The position numbers were made by a program, and so were the translations under genes. A DNA stretch of 13,043 nt from positions 1 through 13,043 of the forward strand of contig DRKE01000376.1 of assembly GCA_011051925.1 (NCBI GenBank), written 5' to 3'. Below the pieces are notes generated by a model. The model was given only the letters and a program-made list of their open reading frames with translations. It was not told where the DNA came from and searched no databases. Below, piece by piece: positions 6,258-13,043 of the stretch (position 1 is the first letter of the stretch; each line of letters begins with the position of its first letter). The stretch comes from Deltaproteobacteria bacterium. Lineage in GTDB: Bacteria > Myxococcota_A > UBA9160 > UBA4427.

Positions 6258-7550
6258 ATGGATGCCTGGCTGAAGGAATTCGGGCTCGATTCGGAATGGG
6301 GCAGCTGGGTCGTCGACCTGATCGAGATCTCGTTCGTCCTGCTCGCCGCGACCCTCGTCTATTTCCTCGTCCGCTGGGCCCTGATCCGATCCGTCCGACG
6401 TTTCGCCGCGAGCACGTCGACCCATTGGGACGACGAGATCGTTCGCGCCGGGGTCTTCAGCCGGATCGCCCATGTCGCGCCGGCCTTCGTCGTCTACTAC
6501 GGAATGGGTTTCTTTCCCGACGTTCCGGAGCCGGTGACGGACCTGATCCGGCGCGTTGCCGTTTCGACGATGATCGTCGTCGGCGCGCTCGGCCTCTCGA
6601 GTTTCCTGAAGGCCGCCGAAGCGATCTACGAGAGCCATCCCGAATATCGGAAACGGCCGATCAAGGGCTATCTCCAGGTCGTCTCGATCATCATCTATCT
6701 GCTGGCGGCGCTGCTGGTCCTGGCTGCCCTGATGAATCGCTCGCCCTGGATCTTCGTTTCGGGGATCGGGGCGATGACCGCCGTCCTGCTCCTGATCTTC
6801 CGCGACACGATCCTGTCGCTGGTGGCGAGCATCCAGATCGCCAGCAACGACATGATCCGGGTGGGCGATTGGATCGAGATGCCCGATCTCGGCGCGGACG
6901 GCGACGTCATCGAAGTCGCCCTGCACACGGTGAAGGTCCAGAACTGGGACAACACGATCACGACGATTCCGACCCATCGCCTGATCAGTGACTCGTTCAA
7001 GAACTGGCGCGGCATGTCCGAATCGGGAGGACGCCGGATCAAGCGATCGGTCTTCATCGACCTCCAGACCGTCTACTTCCTGAGCGACGAGGAGATCGAG
7101 CGCTATGCGCACTGGTCGCTTCTTTCGGAATACATCGCGAGGAAGAAGCGGGAACTCGCCGAGGCCAACGCGGCCCCCGGGCTCGACCCCCGCGTGCCGG
7201 CGGATCTCCGGCGGCTCACGAATCTCGGCACCTTCCGGGCCTGGATCCTCGAGACCCTGAAGCATCATCCGAAGATCCATCAGACCGGCTACACGCTGCT
7301 CGTCCGGCAACTCGCGCCGGGGCCGAAGGGCGTTCCCATCGAGGTCTATTGCTTCACGAACGATACGGCCTGGGTGACCTACGAGGCGATCCAATCCGAC
7401 CTCTTCGACCGGATCCTGGCGATGGTGCCGGAGTTCGGGCTACGCGTCTTCCAGGAACCGTCGGGGGCGGATCTGCGGGCGTGTGTCGAAGCCGGGCGGA
7501 GTCGAATCGAGGCGCCACGCAGCGAGGAGCGGGTCGAGAGCGCCGTCTGA
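6258..7550 (+). CDS. ybdG: MscS-family mechanosensitive channel, YbdG/MscM type
   Basis: A 430-residue inner-membrane channel that would open on membrane tension and release solutes on osmotic downshock. The match to E. coli YbdG (415 residues) runs to the C-terminus. Five membrane segments are predicted at about 19-41, 68-85, 95-117, 137-158 and 163-185, the last being the pore-lining helix. Diagnostic YbdG stretches are GDWIEMPDLGADGDVIEV at 203-220, VKVQNWDNTITTIPTHRLIS at 225-244, SDSFKNW at 244-250 and SGGRRIKRS at 256-264. A soluble C-terminal domain carries LVRQLAPGPKGVPIEVYCFT and EFGLRVFQEPSG. The ATG at 6258 begins the conserved part; one at 6222 would add 12 atypical residues. Neither has a strong ribosome binding site. 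It is divergent from uvrA, with a 106-bp spacer from that gene's preferred start. Transcription of the HAF gene downstream is probably separate (278-bp gap). Confidence 0.95.
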   Translation: MDAWLKEFGLDSEWGSWVVDLIEISFVLLAATLVYFLVRWALIRSVRRFAASTSTHWDDEIVRAGVFSRIAHVAPAFVVYYGMGFFPDVPEPVTDLIRRVAVSTMIVVGALGLSSFLKAAEAIYESHPEYRKRPIKGYLQVVSIIIYLLAALLVLAALMNRSPWIFVSGIGAMTAVLLLIFRDTILSLVASIQIASNDMIRVGDWIEMPDLGADGDVIEVALHTVKVQNWDNTITTIPTHRLISDSFKNWRGMSESGGRRIKRSVFIDLQTVYFLSDEEIERYAHWSLLSEYIARKKRELAEANAAPGLDPRVPADLRRLTNLGTFRAWILETLKHHPKIHQTGYTLLVRQLAPGPKGVPIEVYCFTNDTAWVTYEAIQSDLFDRILAMVPEFGLRVFQEPSGADLRACVEAGRSRIEAPRSEERVESAV

Positions 7551-7594
7551 CACGAGGCCGACCGAACCGTAGGCCGGTCCAGCGGAATCCGTGC

Positions 7595-7617
7595 GACGCC
7601 AGGCGTCCCTGCAAGGG
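7595..7617. repeat. Paired palindromes after the channel gene, possible terminator
   Basis: GACGCC-A-GGCGTC (7595-7607) abuts CCCT-GCA-AGGG (7607-7617). ACGCC can alternatively pair with a second GGCGT at 7616-7620, so two mutually exclusive structures are possible. They lie 45-67 nt after the channel stop codon. There is no T-tract, so an intrinsic terminator is unproven. Confidence 0.3.
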
Positions 7618-7815
7618 CGTGCTGTGATGGCCCTCATCCGTTTCGCGACAATTCCGGTTATGCGCATCGACGGCTCGGCCGTGTCGATTCTGCGCGCCGT
7701 GACGACGAGCAGGCTCTGGCGATCGACCGCCTGGTTTCTTCACTGGCCCGAAGCGACTACGATCGTCACGACGACTGCCGCATGTATCTATCGAGTGGAT
7801 GGTTGATCCCGTTCC

Positions 7816-7821
7816 AAGGAG
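7816..7821 (+). promoter_or_regulatory. Ribosome binding site fixing the start of the first HAF gene
   Basis: AAGGAG lies 7 nt before the ATG at 7829. The in-frame ATG at 7799, ten codons upstream, has no such site, so 7829 is chosen as the start. Confidence 0.65.
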
Positions 7822-7828
7822 CGTCGGA

Positions 7829-9046
7829 ATGATCGATTTCAATTCGCCATGGATCGCCGGATCGTTTCCCTTTCGGGTATCGAATCTCGGACGGCTCGAG
7901 ATTCTCTGCGCGGGATGCCTGTGTCTCCTGGTCCTGGTCGGTGCTGGCTCCGTTTCTGCTCTTTCGATTCGCTTCGTCGGGGACGAGAACGGTCTCGTGG
8001 GCCCGCAGGCCCTCGCAATTGCGGCATCGGGCGACGTCATCGCGGGTTCGGATCTTTTCTTGACGGGTTGGCGATCGACCCCCAACGGGGGGATCGAGAT
8101 CCTTCCGAGCTTGCCTGGATCATCGAACGGCGGCGTACTCGTCGAGGATGCTTCTGCAGATGGAGCAGTGCTCATCGGCCAGGCGTCGGGGAATTCAGGA
8201 TTCGAGGCCTTCCGTTGGTCCGAAACGACCGGAATCGTCTCGATCGATCCCGGATCGAACACGACGGTCGTTCCAAGAGCGGTGTCCGGTGATGGCTCGA
8301 TCATCGTAGGAGTCCGGGATTCGAGCGCCTTCCGGTGGACGGTCGCGGGTGGCTTCGAGTCGCTCGATCCGGGCTCGACCTCGTTCAGTTCTGCGAGCGA
8401 CATTTCGGCGGACGGGAAGGTCATCGTCGGAACGAGATCGACCGCCTTTCGTTGGACGGCATCGACGGGAATCGTCGAGCTCGGAGCGCTCGCCGGAACA
8501 GATGGGAGCGGCGATGCCGTCGTCTCGGAAAACGGGCTCGTGATCGCCGGGGCCGCGCGTGAAACGGGTTCCCAGTCGAGCGTTCTGTTTCGTTGGACGG
8601 CCCAGACCGGGATGGTTGGGCTGGGCCGGCCCGCAGGGACGGACGCCATCACAGCGGTCGACATTCCGTCGGATGGTTCGACGATCATCGGAAGGGCGGA
8701 CCTGATTCTTCCCGGTGGAGGAATCTTCGACGTTCCGTTCGTCTGGAGTCAGGCCCATGACATGCAAACGCTCGCGGAGTATCTGGATATCCGCGGTGGA
8801 ATTCCAATCGGCCTAGCAGCGGATCGGGCGACGCTGACGGGCATCTCAGAGGATGGACTGGTGCTCGTCGGCTACGAGGTCGATACGCAAGGCCTCATCC
8901 GCTCATTCATCCTGGACCTGCGCACGCCTGTTTCGACCCATCGAGTCTGGCCGTATCTGGCTATTGCGCTCGGCATGGTCGCCCTGGACGCGATTCGTAG
9001 AATGGGAAATCGTTCCGCGCGGATTCTGCCGAGTTGGTCGAGATGA
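7829..9046 (+). CDS. Exported HAF-repeat protein, probable seven-bladed propeller
   Basis: A 405-residue protein with a long n-region, a hydrophobic stretch at 25-40 (Cys- and Leu-rich) and a likely signal-peptidase site after SVSA (44). The body is seven copies of the HAF-type extracellular repeat: S-x-D-G-x-x-[IV]-x-G, a variable stretch, then AFRW and TGIV-like ends. Units start near 65 (degenerate), 109, 153, 193, 233, 280 and 340. Seven units with short beta-like strands suggest a seven-bladed beta-propeller; this is inference. The C-terminus has a short hydrophobic stretch (374-386) followed by Arg residues (390, 391, 395, 398), shaped like a sorting tail but without a PEP motif. Codon use is looser than in uvrA, with several AGA/AGG Arg codons. 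It is a tandem paralogue of the N-terminal half of the next gene. Ligand and function are unknown. Confidence 0.88.
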   Translation: MIDFNSPWIAGSFPFRVSNLGRLEILCAGCLCLLVLVGAGSVSALSIRFVGDENGLVGPQALAIAASGDVIAGSDLFLTGWRSTPNGGIEILPSLPGSSNGGVLVEDASADGAVLIGQASGNSGFEAFRWSETTGIVSIDPGSNTTVVPRAVSGDGSIIVGVRDSSAFRWTVAGGFESLDPGSTSFSSASDISADGKVIVGTRSTAFRWTASTGIVELGALAGTDGSGDAVVSENGLVIAGAARETGSQSSVLFRWTAQTGMVGLGRPAGTDAITAVDIPSDGSTIIGRADLILPGGGIFDVPFVWSQAHDMQTLAEYLDIRGGIPIGLAADRATLTGISEDGLVLVGYEVDTQGLIRSFILDLRTPVSTHRVWPYLAIALGMVALDAIRRMGNRSARILPSWSR

Positions 9047-9262
9047 TCCGGCCCGTCCCATCGACTCCGAGATCCGGCCGTGAAGCCATCCTGGAAGCGC
9101 GGATTCCTTCGAGCATTCTTCTGTGTACTCGAGCAGCAGTCCGGAATCCCCACGCTGGCCGAGGCGCCGTCGAATGCGAAGCCATCTCGCTTCGAGCGCT
9201 CCGCGAGCGCGATCCAAGAGATCCTGGGTTCAAGTCGTGATTCCGGATGGTCGATCGTCGGG

Positions 9263-9278
9263 TGAACGCAAGCGTTCA
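9263..9278. repeat. 7+2+7 palindrome upstream of the PEP-CTERM gene
   Basis: TGAACGC-AA-GCGTTCA is a perfect inverted repeat with 7-bp arms, 62 nt before the ATG at 9341. A two-base spacer makes it better suited to binding a dimeric regulator than to a hairpin. It resembles the GAAC...GTTC layout of some LexA sites, but the 6-nt gap between those half-sites does not match a LexA consensus I know. Confidence 0.4.
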
Positions 9279-9329
9279 GGCATGTAGGCGGCTCCCCTCG
9301 TCCGTATTCATATGTTCAGTGATCGAATT

Positions 9330-9335
9330 GGAGGA
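9330..9335 (+). promoter_or_regulatory. Ribosome binding site of the PEP-CTERM gene
   Basis: GGAGGA is followed by 5 nt and then the ATG at 9341. This is a near-ideal site and sets the start of the gene. Confidence 0.7.
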
Positions 9336-9340
9336 AACGG

Positions 9341-12118
9341 ATGAAGTGGATGCGCTCGTTCTCGATCATCGTGTGTCTGATCGCCTCTTCGGCCGCCGTC
9401 GGAAGCGAACTGCTCGTCGGGTTGGGCAATGCGCCGGTCTATTCGTCCCCTGTTCGATACTACGAGGTCCCGATCGGGGGTGTCTCTGCCGACGGACGTC
9501 GACTCGTCGTGACGGGCAACAGCGGCGTCTCCGAAGAAGCGTCCGTCTGGACCGATCTTCAGAGCCCCATTCCACTGTCCGATGTTTCGAACGGTCTGGC
9601 TCTCGTGCGGGCCGCCGCCATCTCCGGGGATGGGCGGACCGCCGTGGGGCTCGTCCAGCAGAACGCCTTCCCCCTCGGCCGGGAGGGCGCGATCTGGTTG
9701 GACTCGGGCGAGGTCATCCGCATGGGAATCCTGCCCGGGAATGTCTCTGATCCCAACAGTTCTGCGAACGCCGTGTCCTTCGACGGGCGTGTCGTCGTCG
9801 GCTTTTCTACGACGTCGGATCTCCAGTTCGCGGGGGCGGTCGCCACGATCTGGACGCGTGAAACGGGGTTGCAGCCGATTCCGCTCGATCCTGGCCGAAC
9901 GGCGTTCGGCAGCGTCGCCTGGGGCATCTCCGGGGATGGTCGGGTCGTGGTCGGGACTGACGGTAGCCGTGCTTTCGTATGGGATGCGATCCAGGGGACG
10001 ACCCTGTTGGGAACCGGAGTCGGGACGGACGAGTGGGCGAGAACCGCGCGAGTCGTCTCCGCGGACGGCAGGACCGTCGCGGGGGAGGGGATCTTTGGCG
10101 GTGTTGCTTCGGCCTTCGTCTGGACCGCGTCGACGGGACTGGAAGTCATCCGGGGGAAGGGCGCTTTTTCCGATGCCGTTATCCTTCCACTCGCGATCTC
10201 CGCGGATGGGAGTGCCATCGTCGGGAGTTATCTGGGTGGTCCCGGAGGATACCAGGACAACGCCTTCGTCTGGACCCGCGAGAAGGGGTTTCGAGTCCTC
10301 CGGACCGCGCTCGAAGAGGCGGGAGTGGATACCCAGGACTGGTTCCACTTCGAGCAGGCCTGGGCCGTCTCGGCGGACGGAACGCAGATCTTCGGAACGG
10401 GTCGCCGGGGATCCGATCGGGAAACCTTCGCTGCGACGCTGCGCGAGGTTGGAACGGGAGTGGGATTGTGCGCACTGGATGAGCCCGGCTGTATCCCCGT
10501 CGAGCTGGTCGCGCAGACCGGTCTTTCTGCACCAACTCCACCACCACAAGACCCCAACAACCGATCTCGATACATCGCTTTTCCCGAACCGCCCAGGGTG
10601 AACGCGAAGGGCGAGTTGGTCTTCGAGGCCGCGACGGGTTCCACCGGGTGGGCCGTGGTGGGGCCCGACGCCAACGGAGAGCCGATCGTTCGGGTGAGTC
10701 GCTGGGATCCAATTCCGGGTGTCGGAGACGGCACGGCCCAGTTCGGATATCCGAGTGGCGATCTCAACAACGTGCTCGATCCGGTGATGAACGACGCGGG
10801 AGATATCGTGTTCGTCGTACGAACGATGGGAGGCGGGATTCCGCCGGGTAGCGAACTCGGATTGTGGCGAAGTCGTCAGGGAGGAGCGGGGCCCGAGATC
10901 GTGATCCAGGCGGGAACGCACCCGCCTTCCGTGCCCGAAGGCGTTCCCGATTTCTTCTGTCCGACGTTCCAGATCGATCGCACGGGCCGGACATCGCTCA
11001 TGGCTTCGGATTTCCGCTGTATCCCCTCTGCCGCCGGAGCGATCGCCTTCGCCCCGGCCGGGTCGGGCGAGACGCTGCCGATCTTGCGAACGGGCGCCTC
11101 GGCACCCGGAATCGAGGGGGACGTCCGATTGCTCTACATCCGCGGGCATTGGACCCATCTCTTCGGCGGGACCGCTCTGTGGGGATCGCTCGAGGGGACG
11201 GGCGTCGATGGATCGAATGACACGGCCATCTGGGCCAGCGACGCCGACGGAAACCTCGCGCTCGTGATCCGGGAAGGCGATCCGGTCCCTGGCTTTCCGG
11301 CTGGTACGGTCTTCGTCCGCCAGCGCCCCGGTCGAGGCGTGAATCTCGCCTACAACCTTCGCGGCGAGGTGGTCTTCTTCGCGGAGTTCGCGGGTCCGGG
11401 AATCACCGAGGCGAACTCCTTCGGCTTCTGGAAATGGAAACCCGACGGATCGCTCGAGCTGTTGCTTCGCGGCGGCGAAGCGACCGCAGGCGGCGTTCCC
11501 GGACTCTTCCAGGAGCCCGTCACGAATCGCAGAGGCGACCTGGCGTTCATGACCTCTCTTCAATCGACTCCATCGACCGGCGGTCCGCCTTACGAGTACT
11601 GGCGGCGTTCATCCGACGGTTCGCTTTCGCGACTTCTCGGTCAGGGCGATCCGGCCCCCCTGCTGCCGCCCGGGACGACCCTCGGTTCGCCGTTTCTGGG
11701 TGATGTCTTCGGGATCGAGTCCTTCGGCGAACCCGTGATCAGCGGAAGTGGCGTCGTCCTACTCGATTTTCGCCTGGAAGGGGTCGGCGTCGACGCGACG
11801 AACGACCGAGCGCTCTATCGCGTGGGCCCGAACGGAGAGACGACCCTCGTCCTTCGAAAGGGCGACCAGATCGAGGTCGCGAGTGGCGTCGTTCGTACGG
11901 TGAGTGGATATCGGATCCGCGACGGGCTCCGGAGCGCGCAGGGACGAAGATCGACCAACATGCGAAGCGACGTCGCCTTGCGGCTCGATTTCGAAGACGG
12001 CAACCAGGCGATCGCGGTTCTCGTCGTTCCCGAACCGGGTCTGGGTCTGGGGCTCGCGGCGGGCTGTTCTCTGATTCTCGTGGGGTGTCGACGGCGATCG
12101 TCGAGGGATCTGTCCTAG
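9341..12118 (+). CDS. PEP-CTERM surface protein: HAF repeats fused to NxxGxxxF repeats
   Basis: A 925-residue exported protein. Residues 1-21 are a signal peptide (MKWMRSFSIIVCLIASS). Residues 49-370 hold seven HAF units beginning S-[AGF]-D-G at 49, 95, 146, 197, 240, 287 and 344, most with an A-x-x-W turn. A linker with C377 and C384 follows. Residues 385-890 carry a second repeat family, NxxGxxxF (NAKGELVF 421, NDAGDIVF 484, a degenerate unit at 546, one likely near 607, NLRGEVVF 672, NRRGDLAF 729, degenerate units at 801 and 873), alternating with GDPVPG-like turns (for example 646-651). The C-terminus is a PEP-CTERM signal: VPEP at 896-899, hydrophobic 901-916, then RRR at 917-919. Such tails are cut by an exosortase and tether or release proteins at the cell surface in exopolysaccharide-producing Gram-negative bacteria; no exosortase is in this window. 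Function is otherwise unknown. Confidence 0.92.
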   Translation: MKWMRSFSIIVCLIASSAAVGSELLVGLGNAPVYSSPVRYYEVPIGGVSADGRRLVVTGNSGVSEEASVWTDLQSPIPLSDVSNGLALVRAAAISGDGRTAVGLVQQNAFPLGREGAIWLDSGEVIRMGILPGNVSDPNSSANAVSFDGRVVVGFSTTSDLQFAGAVATIWTRETGLQPIPLDPGRTAFGSVAWGISGDGRVVVGTDGSRAFVWDAIQGTTLLGTGVGTDEWARTARVVSADGRTVAGEGIFGGVASAFVWTASTGLEVIRGKGAFSDAVILPLAISADGSAIVGSYLGGPGGYQDNAFVWTREKGFRVLRTALEEAGVDTQDWFHFEQAWAVSADGTQIFGTGRRGSDRETFAATLREVGTGVGLCALDEPGCIPVELVAQTGLSAPTPPPQDPNNRSRYIAFPEPPRVNAKGELVFEAATGSTGWAVVGPDANGEPIVRVSRWDPIPGVGDGTAQFGYPSGDLNNVLDPVMNDAGDIVFVVRTMGGGIPPGSELGLWRSRQGGAGPEIVIQAGTHPPSVPEGVPDFFCPTFQIDRTGRTSLMASDFRCIPSAAGAIAFAPAGSGETLPILRTGASAPGIEGDVRLLYIRGHWTHLFGGTALWGSLEGTGVDGSNDTAIWASDADGNLALVIREGDPVPGFPAGTVFVRQRPGRGVNLAYNLRGEVVFFAEFAGPGITEANSFGFWKWKPDGSLELLLRGGEATAGGVPGLFQEPVTNRRGDLAFMTSLQSTPSTGGPPYEYWRRSSDGSLSRLLGQGDPAPLLPPGTTLGSPFLGDVFGIESFGEPVISGSGVVLLDFRLEGVGVDATNDRALYRVGPNGETTLVLRKGDQIEVASGVVRTVSGYRIRDGLRSAQGRRSTNMRSDVALRLDFEDGNQAIAVLVVPEPGLGLGLAAGCSLILVGCRRRSSRDLS

Positions 12119-12195
12119 AATGATCGCTTAGAACGAGCGCTTCCAACAGGCCAGCGTGGCACTGGGATGGCGCGAGCCAGACGAGGACGAACGGC

Positions 12196-12951
12196 ATGAC
12201 GGTCGGATCGCTGGAAGGCAAGACCGCCTTCGTGAGCGGGGCGAGTCGGGGACTCGGGGCCGGTCTCGCGTCGCGCTTTGCGGAGGTCGGGATGCGTCTC
12301 GTTCTCTGCTCGAGAACGCCACCGGTCTTCGACTCCGGCGAGAACGTCCTCGCGCGAACCCTGGACGTCCGCGACGAGGACGCGCTCGAAGTCCTCGTCG
12401 GGGAAGCGGAGAAGCGATTCGGAGCGATCGACCTCTGGGTGAACAACGCCGGTGTCCTCGACCCGATCCGCCCGATCCGGGACGTCGCCCTCGACGAATT
12501 TCGCGAGCATATCGACATCAATCTCGTGGGTGTCTTCCTCGGAACACGAACCTACGTCCGTCATCTCCGACGCCTCGGCCACGGCGGCGTGTTGATCAAC
12601 GTTTCGTCCGGCGCCGCCTGGCATCCCTACGCCGGCTGGGGCCCCTATTGTGCGGGCAAGGCGGGTGTCGAACGCTTGACGGAGGTCGTCGCGGTCGAAG
12701 AAGCGGAGAGCGGGCTCCGCGCCCATTCGGTCGCCCCGGGTGTGATCGATACGGCGATGCAGGAGCGGATCCGTGCCTCGTCGCCCGAGGATTTTCCCGA
12801 GGTCGAGCGTTTTCACGAGCTGAAGCGCGAAGGCGGATTCAACAGTCCGCGATTCGTGGCCGACGAGTTTCTGGCCATCGCCTTCGATCCCGAACGACGA
12901 CCGGAAACCGTCGCGTTCCGTCTGGCGAGCGAGGCTGATTCCAGCCCCTGA
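12196..12951 (+). CDS. Short-chain dehydrogenase, benzil/sepiapterin reductase-like
   Basis: A 251-residue classical SDR, a cytoplasmic NAD(P)H-dependent carbonyl reductase. The nucleotide-binding motif SGASRGLG is at 14-21 (Ser replaces the usual Thr). R18 in that loop and R40 after the second strand (LVLCSR) favour NADPH. Also present are NNAG at 83-86, the structural Asn109, catalytic Ser138, Tyr151 and Lys155 (YCAGK), and PG at 181-182. The segment APGVIDTAMQERIR with the later VERFHELKREGGFNSP resembles the sepiapterin/benzil reductase subgroup (YueD-like), so reduction of a diketone or pterin-like carbonyl is plausible but not proven. GAGGA lies 8 nt before the ATG. It starts 77 bp after the PEP-CTERM gene on the same strand; co-transcription is possible but there is no functional link. 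Confidence 0.92.
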   Translation: MTVGSLEGKTAFVSGASRGLGAGLASRFAEVGMRLVLCSRTPPVFDSGENVLARTLDVRDEDALEVLVGEAEKRFGAIDLWVNNAGVLDPIRPIRDVALDEFREHIDINLVGVFLGTRTYVRHLRRLGHGGVLINVSSGAAWHPYAGWGPYCAGKAGVERLTEVVAVEEAESGLRAHSVAPGVIDTAMQERIRASSPEDFPEVERFHELKREGGFNSPRFVADEFLAIAFDPERRPETVAFRLASEADSSP

Positions 12952-12953
12952 AC

Positions 12954-12973
12954 GGCCCGGGTCGGATCGGGCC
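12954..12973. terminator. Hairpin between convergent genes, possible bidirectional terminator
   Basis: GGCCCG (12954-12959) pairs perfectly with CGGGCC (12968-12973) across an 8-nt loop, starting 2 nt after the SDR stop codon. No T-tract follows in either direction, so it may act as a weak or Rho-assisted terminator. Its position between two convergent gene ends supports the role. Confidence 0.4.
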
Positions 12974-13043
12974 TAACGCGGGATTCCGTGCCGGGGCGCG
13001 TCGGCCGCGTCGATCGCGTCCGCCGCGGCACCAGGTCCGCCCG
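12973..13043 (-). CDS. 3' end of a convergent gene (partial)
   Basis: On the minus strand the frame ending in TAG (12975-12973) is open to the window edge. It encodes an Ala/Asp-rich tail ending APRHGIPR, with mostly G or C in third codon positions, as expected for a coding C-terminus here. The hairpin immediately beyond its stop fits a gene end. Only about 22 codons are visible and no function can be given. Confidence 0.35.
   Translation of the reverse strand, partial: GGPGAAADAIDAADAPRHGIPR

Larger units (their letters stand above)
7551..7828. other. Spacer between the channel gene and the first HAF-repeat gene
   Basis: There is no convincing gene here. A 71-codon plus-strand frame (7591-7806) has no ribosome binding site, no recognisable motif and unbiased codons. 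The spacer holds two abutting palindromes at 7595-7617, a short dyad TCGTC-AC-GACGA at 7763-7774 overlapping the 8-bp palindrome ACGATCGT at 7759-7766, and an AT-richer patch around 7781-7792 (TATCTA at 7785-7790) that could be a -10 box for the downstream gene. Confidence 0.5.
9047..9340. other. Spacer between the two HAF-repeat genes
   Basis: None of the three forward frames shows HAF motifs or convincing coding character, so this is not a visible decayed third copy. The short frames at 9034-9240 and 9080-9265 lack ribosome binding sites and recognisable content. The right part (9261-9340) looks regulatory: a 16-bp palindrome at 9263-9278, an AT-rich patch TATTCATATG at 9305-9314 that could hold a -10 box, and the ribosome binding site at 9330-9335. 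Confidence 0.5.

Noticed and set aside
7591..7806. A 71-codon plus-strand frame in the spacer after the channel gene
   Set aside because: There is no ribosome binding site, no GC bias in third positions and no recognisable motif; the palindromes at 7595-7617 fall inside it.
7901..7920. Possible lipobox (LCAGC) in the signal peptide of the first HAF protein
   Set aside because: The -3 position is Cys rather than Leu/Val/Ile, and the motif lies at the beginning of the hydrophobic core rather than its end. Cleavage after SVSA fits better.
9034..9265. Short plus-strand frames in the spacer between the HAF genes
   Set aside because: They lack ribosome binding sites, family features and HAF motifs. 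A decayed third HAF copy was looked for in all three forward frames and not found.
9263..9278. LexA (SOS) box reading of the palindrome
   Set aside because: The half-sites GAAC and GTTC are separated by 6 nt. The Gram-positive consensus has 4 between such half-sites, and the alphaproteobacterial site is a direct repeat, so a LexA call is not supported.
9308..11563. A 751-codon open frame on the minus strand opposite the PEP-CTERM gene
   Set aside because: It has no recognisable domain, signal peptide or ribosome binding site and is rich in Arg/Asp/Gly, as expected of an antisense shadow of a GC-rich coding frame. The plus strand has a ribosome binding site, signal peptide, repeats and a sorting tail.

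Overview
The window is high-GC DNA with strongly GC-biased third codon positions. It looks like a Gram-negative environmental bacterium, probably a deltaproteobacterial or Myxococcota-like lineage. That is inferred from the style of UvrA and MazG and from a PEP-CTERM surface protein, not from any marker gene. No tRNA, rRNA, CRISPR array, insertion sequence or phage gene was seen.

Bases 1-6250 carry housekeeping genes packed on both strands. They are the start of an unknown leftward gene (1-89), mazG (182-1003), a small ORF that is little more than a signal peptide (1026-1289), an exported FKBP-type prolyl isomerase on the minus strand (1179-1901), a PHB-depolymerase-like alpha/beta hydrolase (2008-3261) and uvrA on the minus strand (3143-6151). 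Two convergent pairs overlap antisense by more than 100 bp. The UvrA/hydrolase overlap coincides with the non-conserved tails of both proteins. mazG and the hydrolase lack a Shine-Dalgarno site, but each has a TAnnnT hexamer exactly 6 nt before its ATG, which fits leaderless transcripts.

Bases 6258-7550 encode a YbdG/MscM-type mechanosensitive channel. Bases 7829-12118 are the accessory part: two tandem genes for exported HAF-repeat proteins. Each has seven HAF units, which suggests a seven-bladed beta-propeller. The second adds a long array of NxxGxxxF repeats and a C-terminal PEP-CTERM sorting signal. The first ends in a hydrophobic stretch plus basic residues but has no PEP motif. Spacers of about 280-295 bp without convincing genes precede each of them; these carry short palindromes and the ribosome binding sites.

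The window closes with a benzil/sepiapterin-reductase-like short-chain dehydrogenase (12196-12951), a hairpin, and the probable 3' end of a convergent gene. No pathway links all the genes. The coherent unit is the HAF/PEP-CTERM pair, whose surface anchoring would need an exosortase encoded elsewhere.
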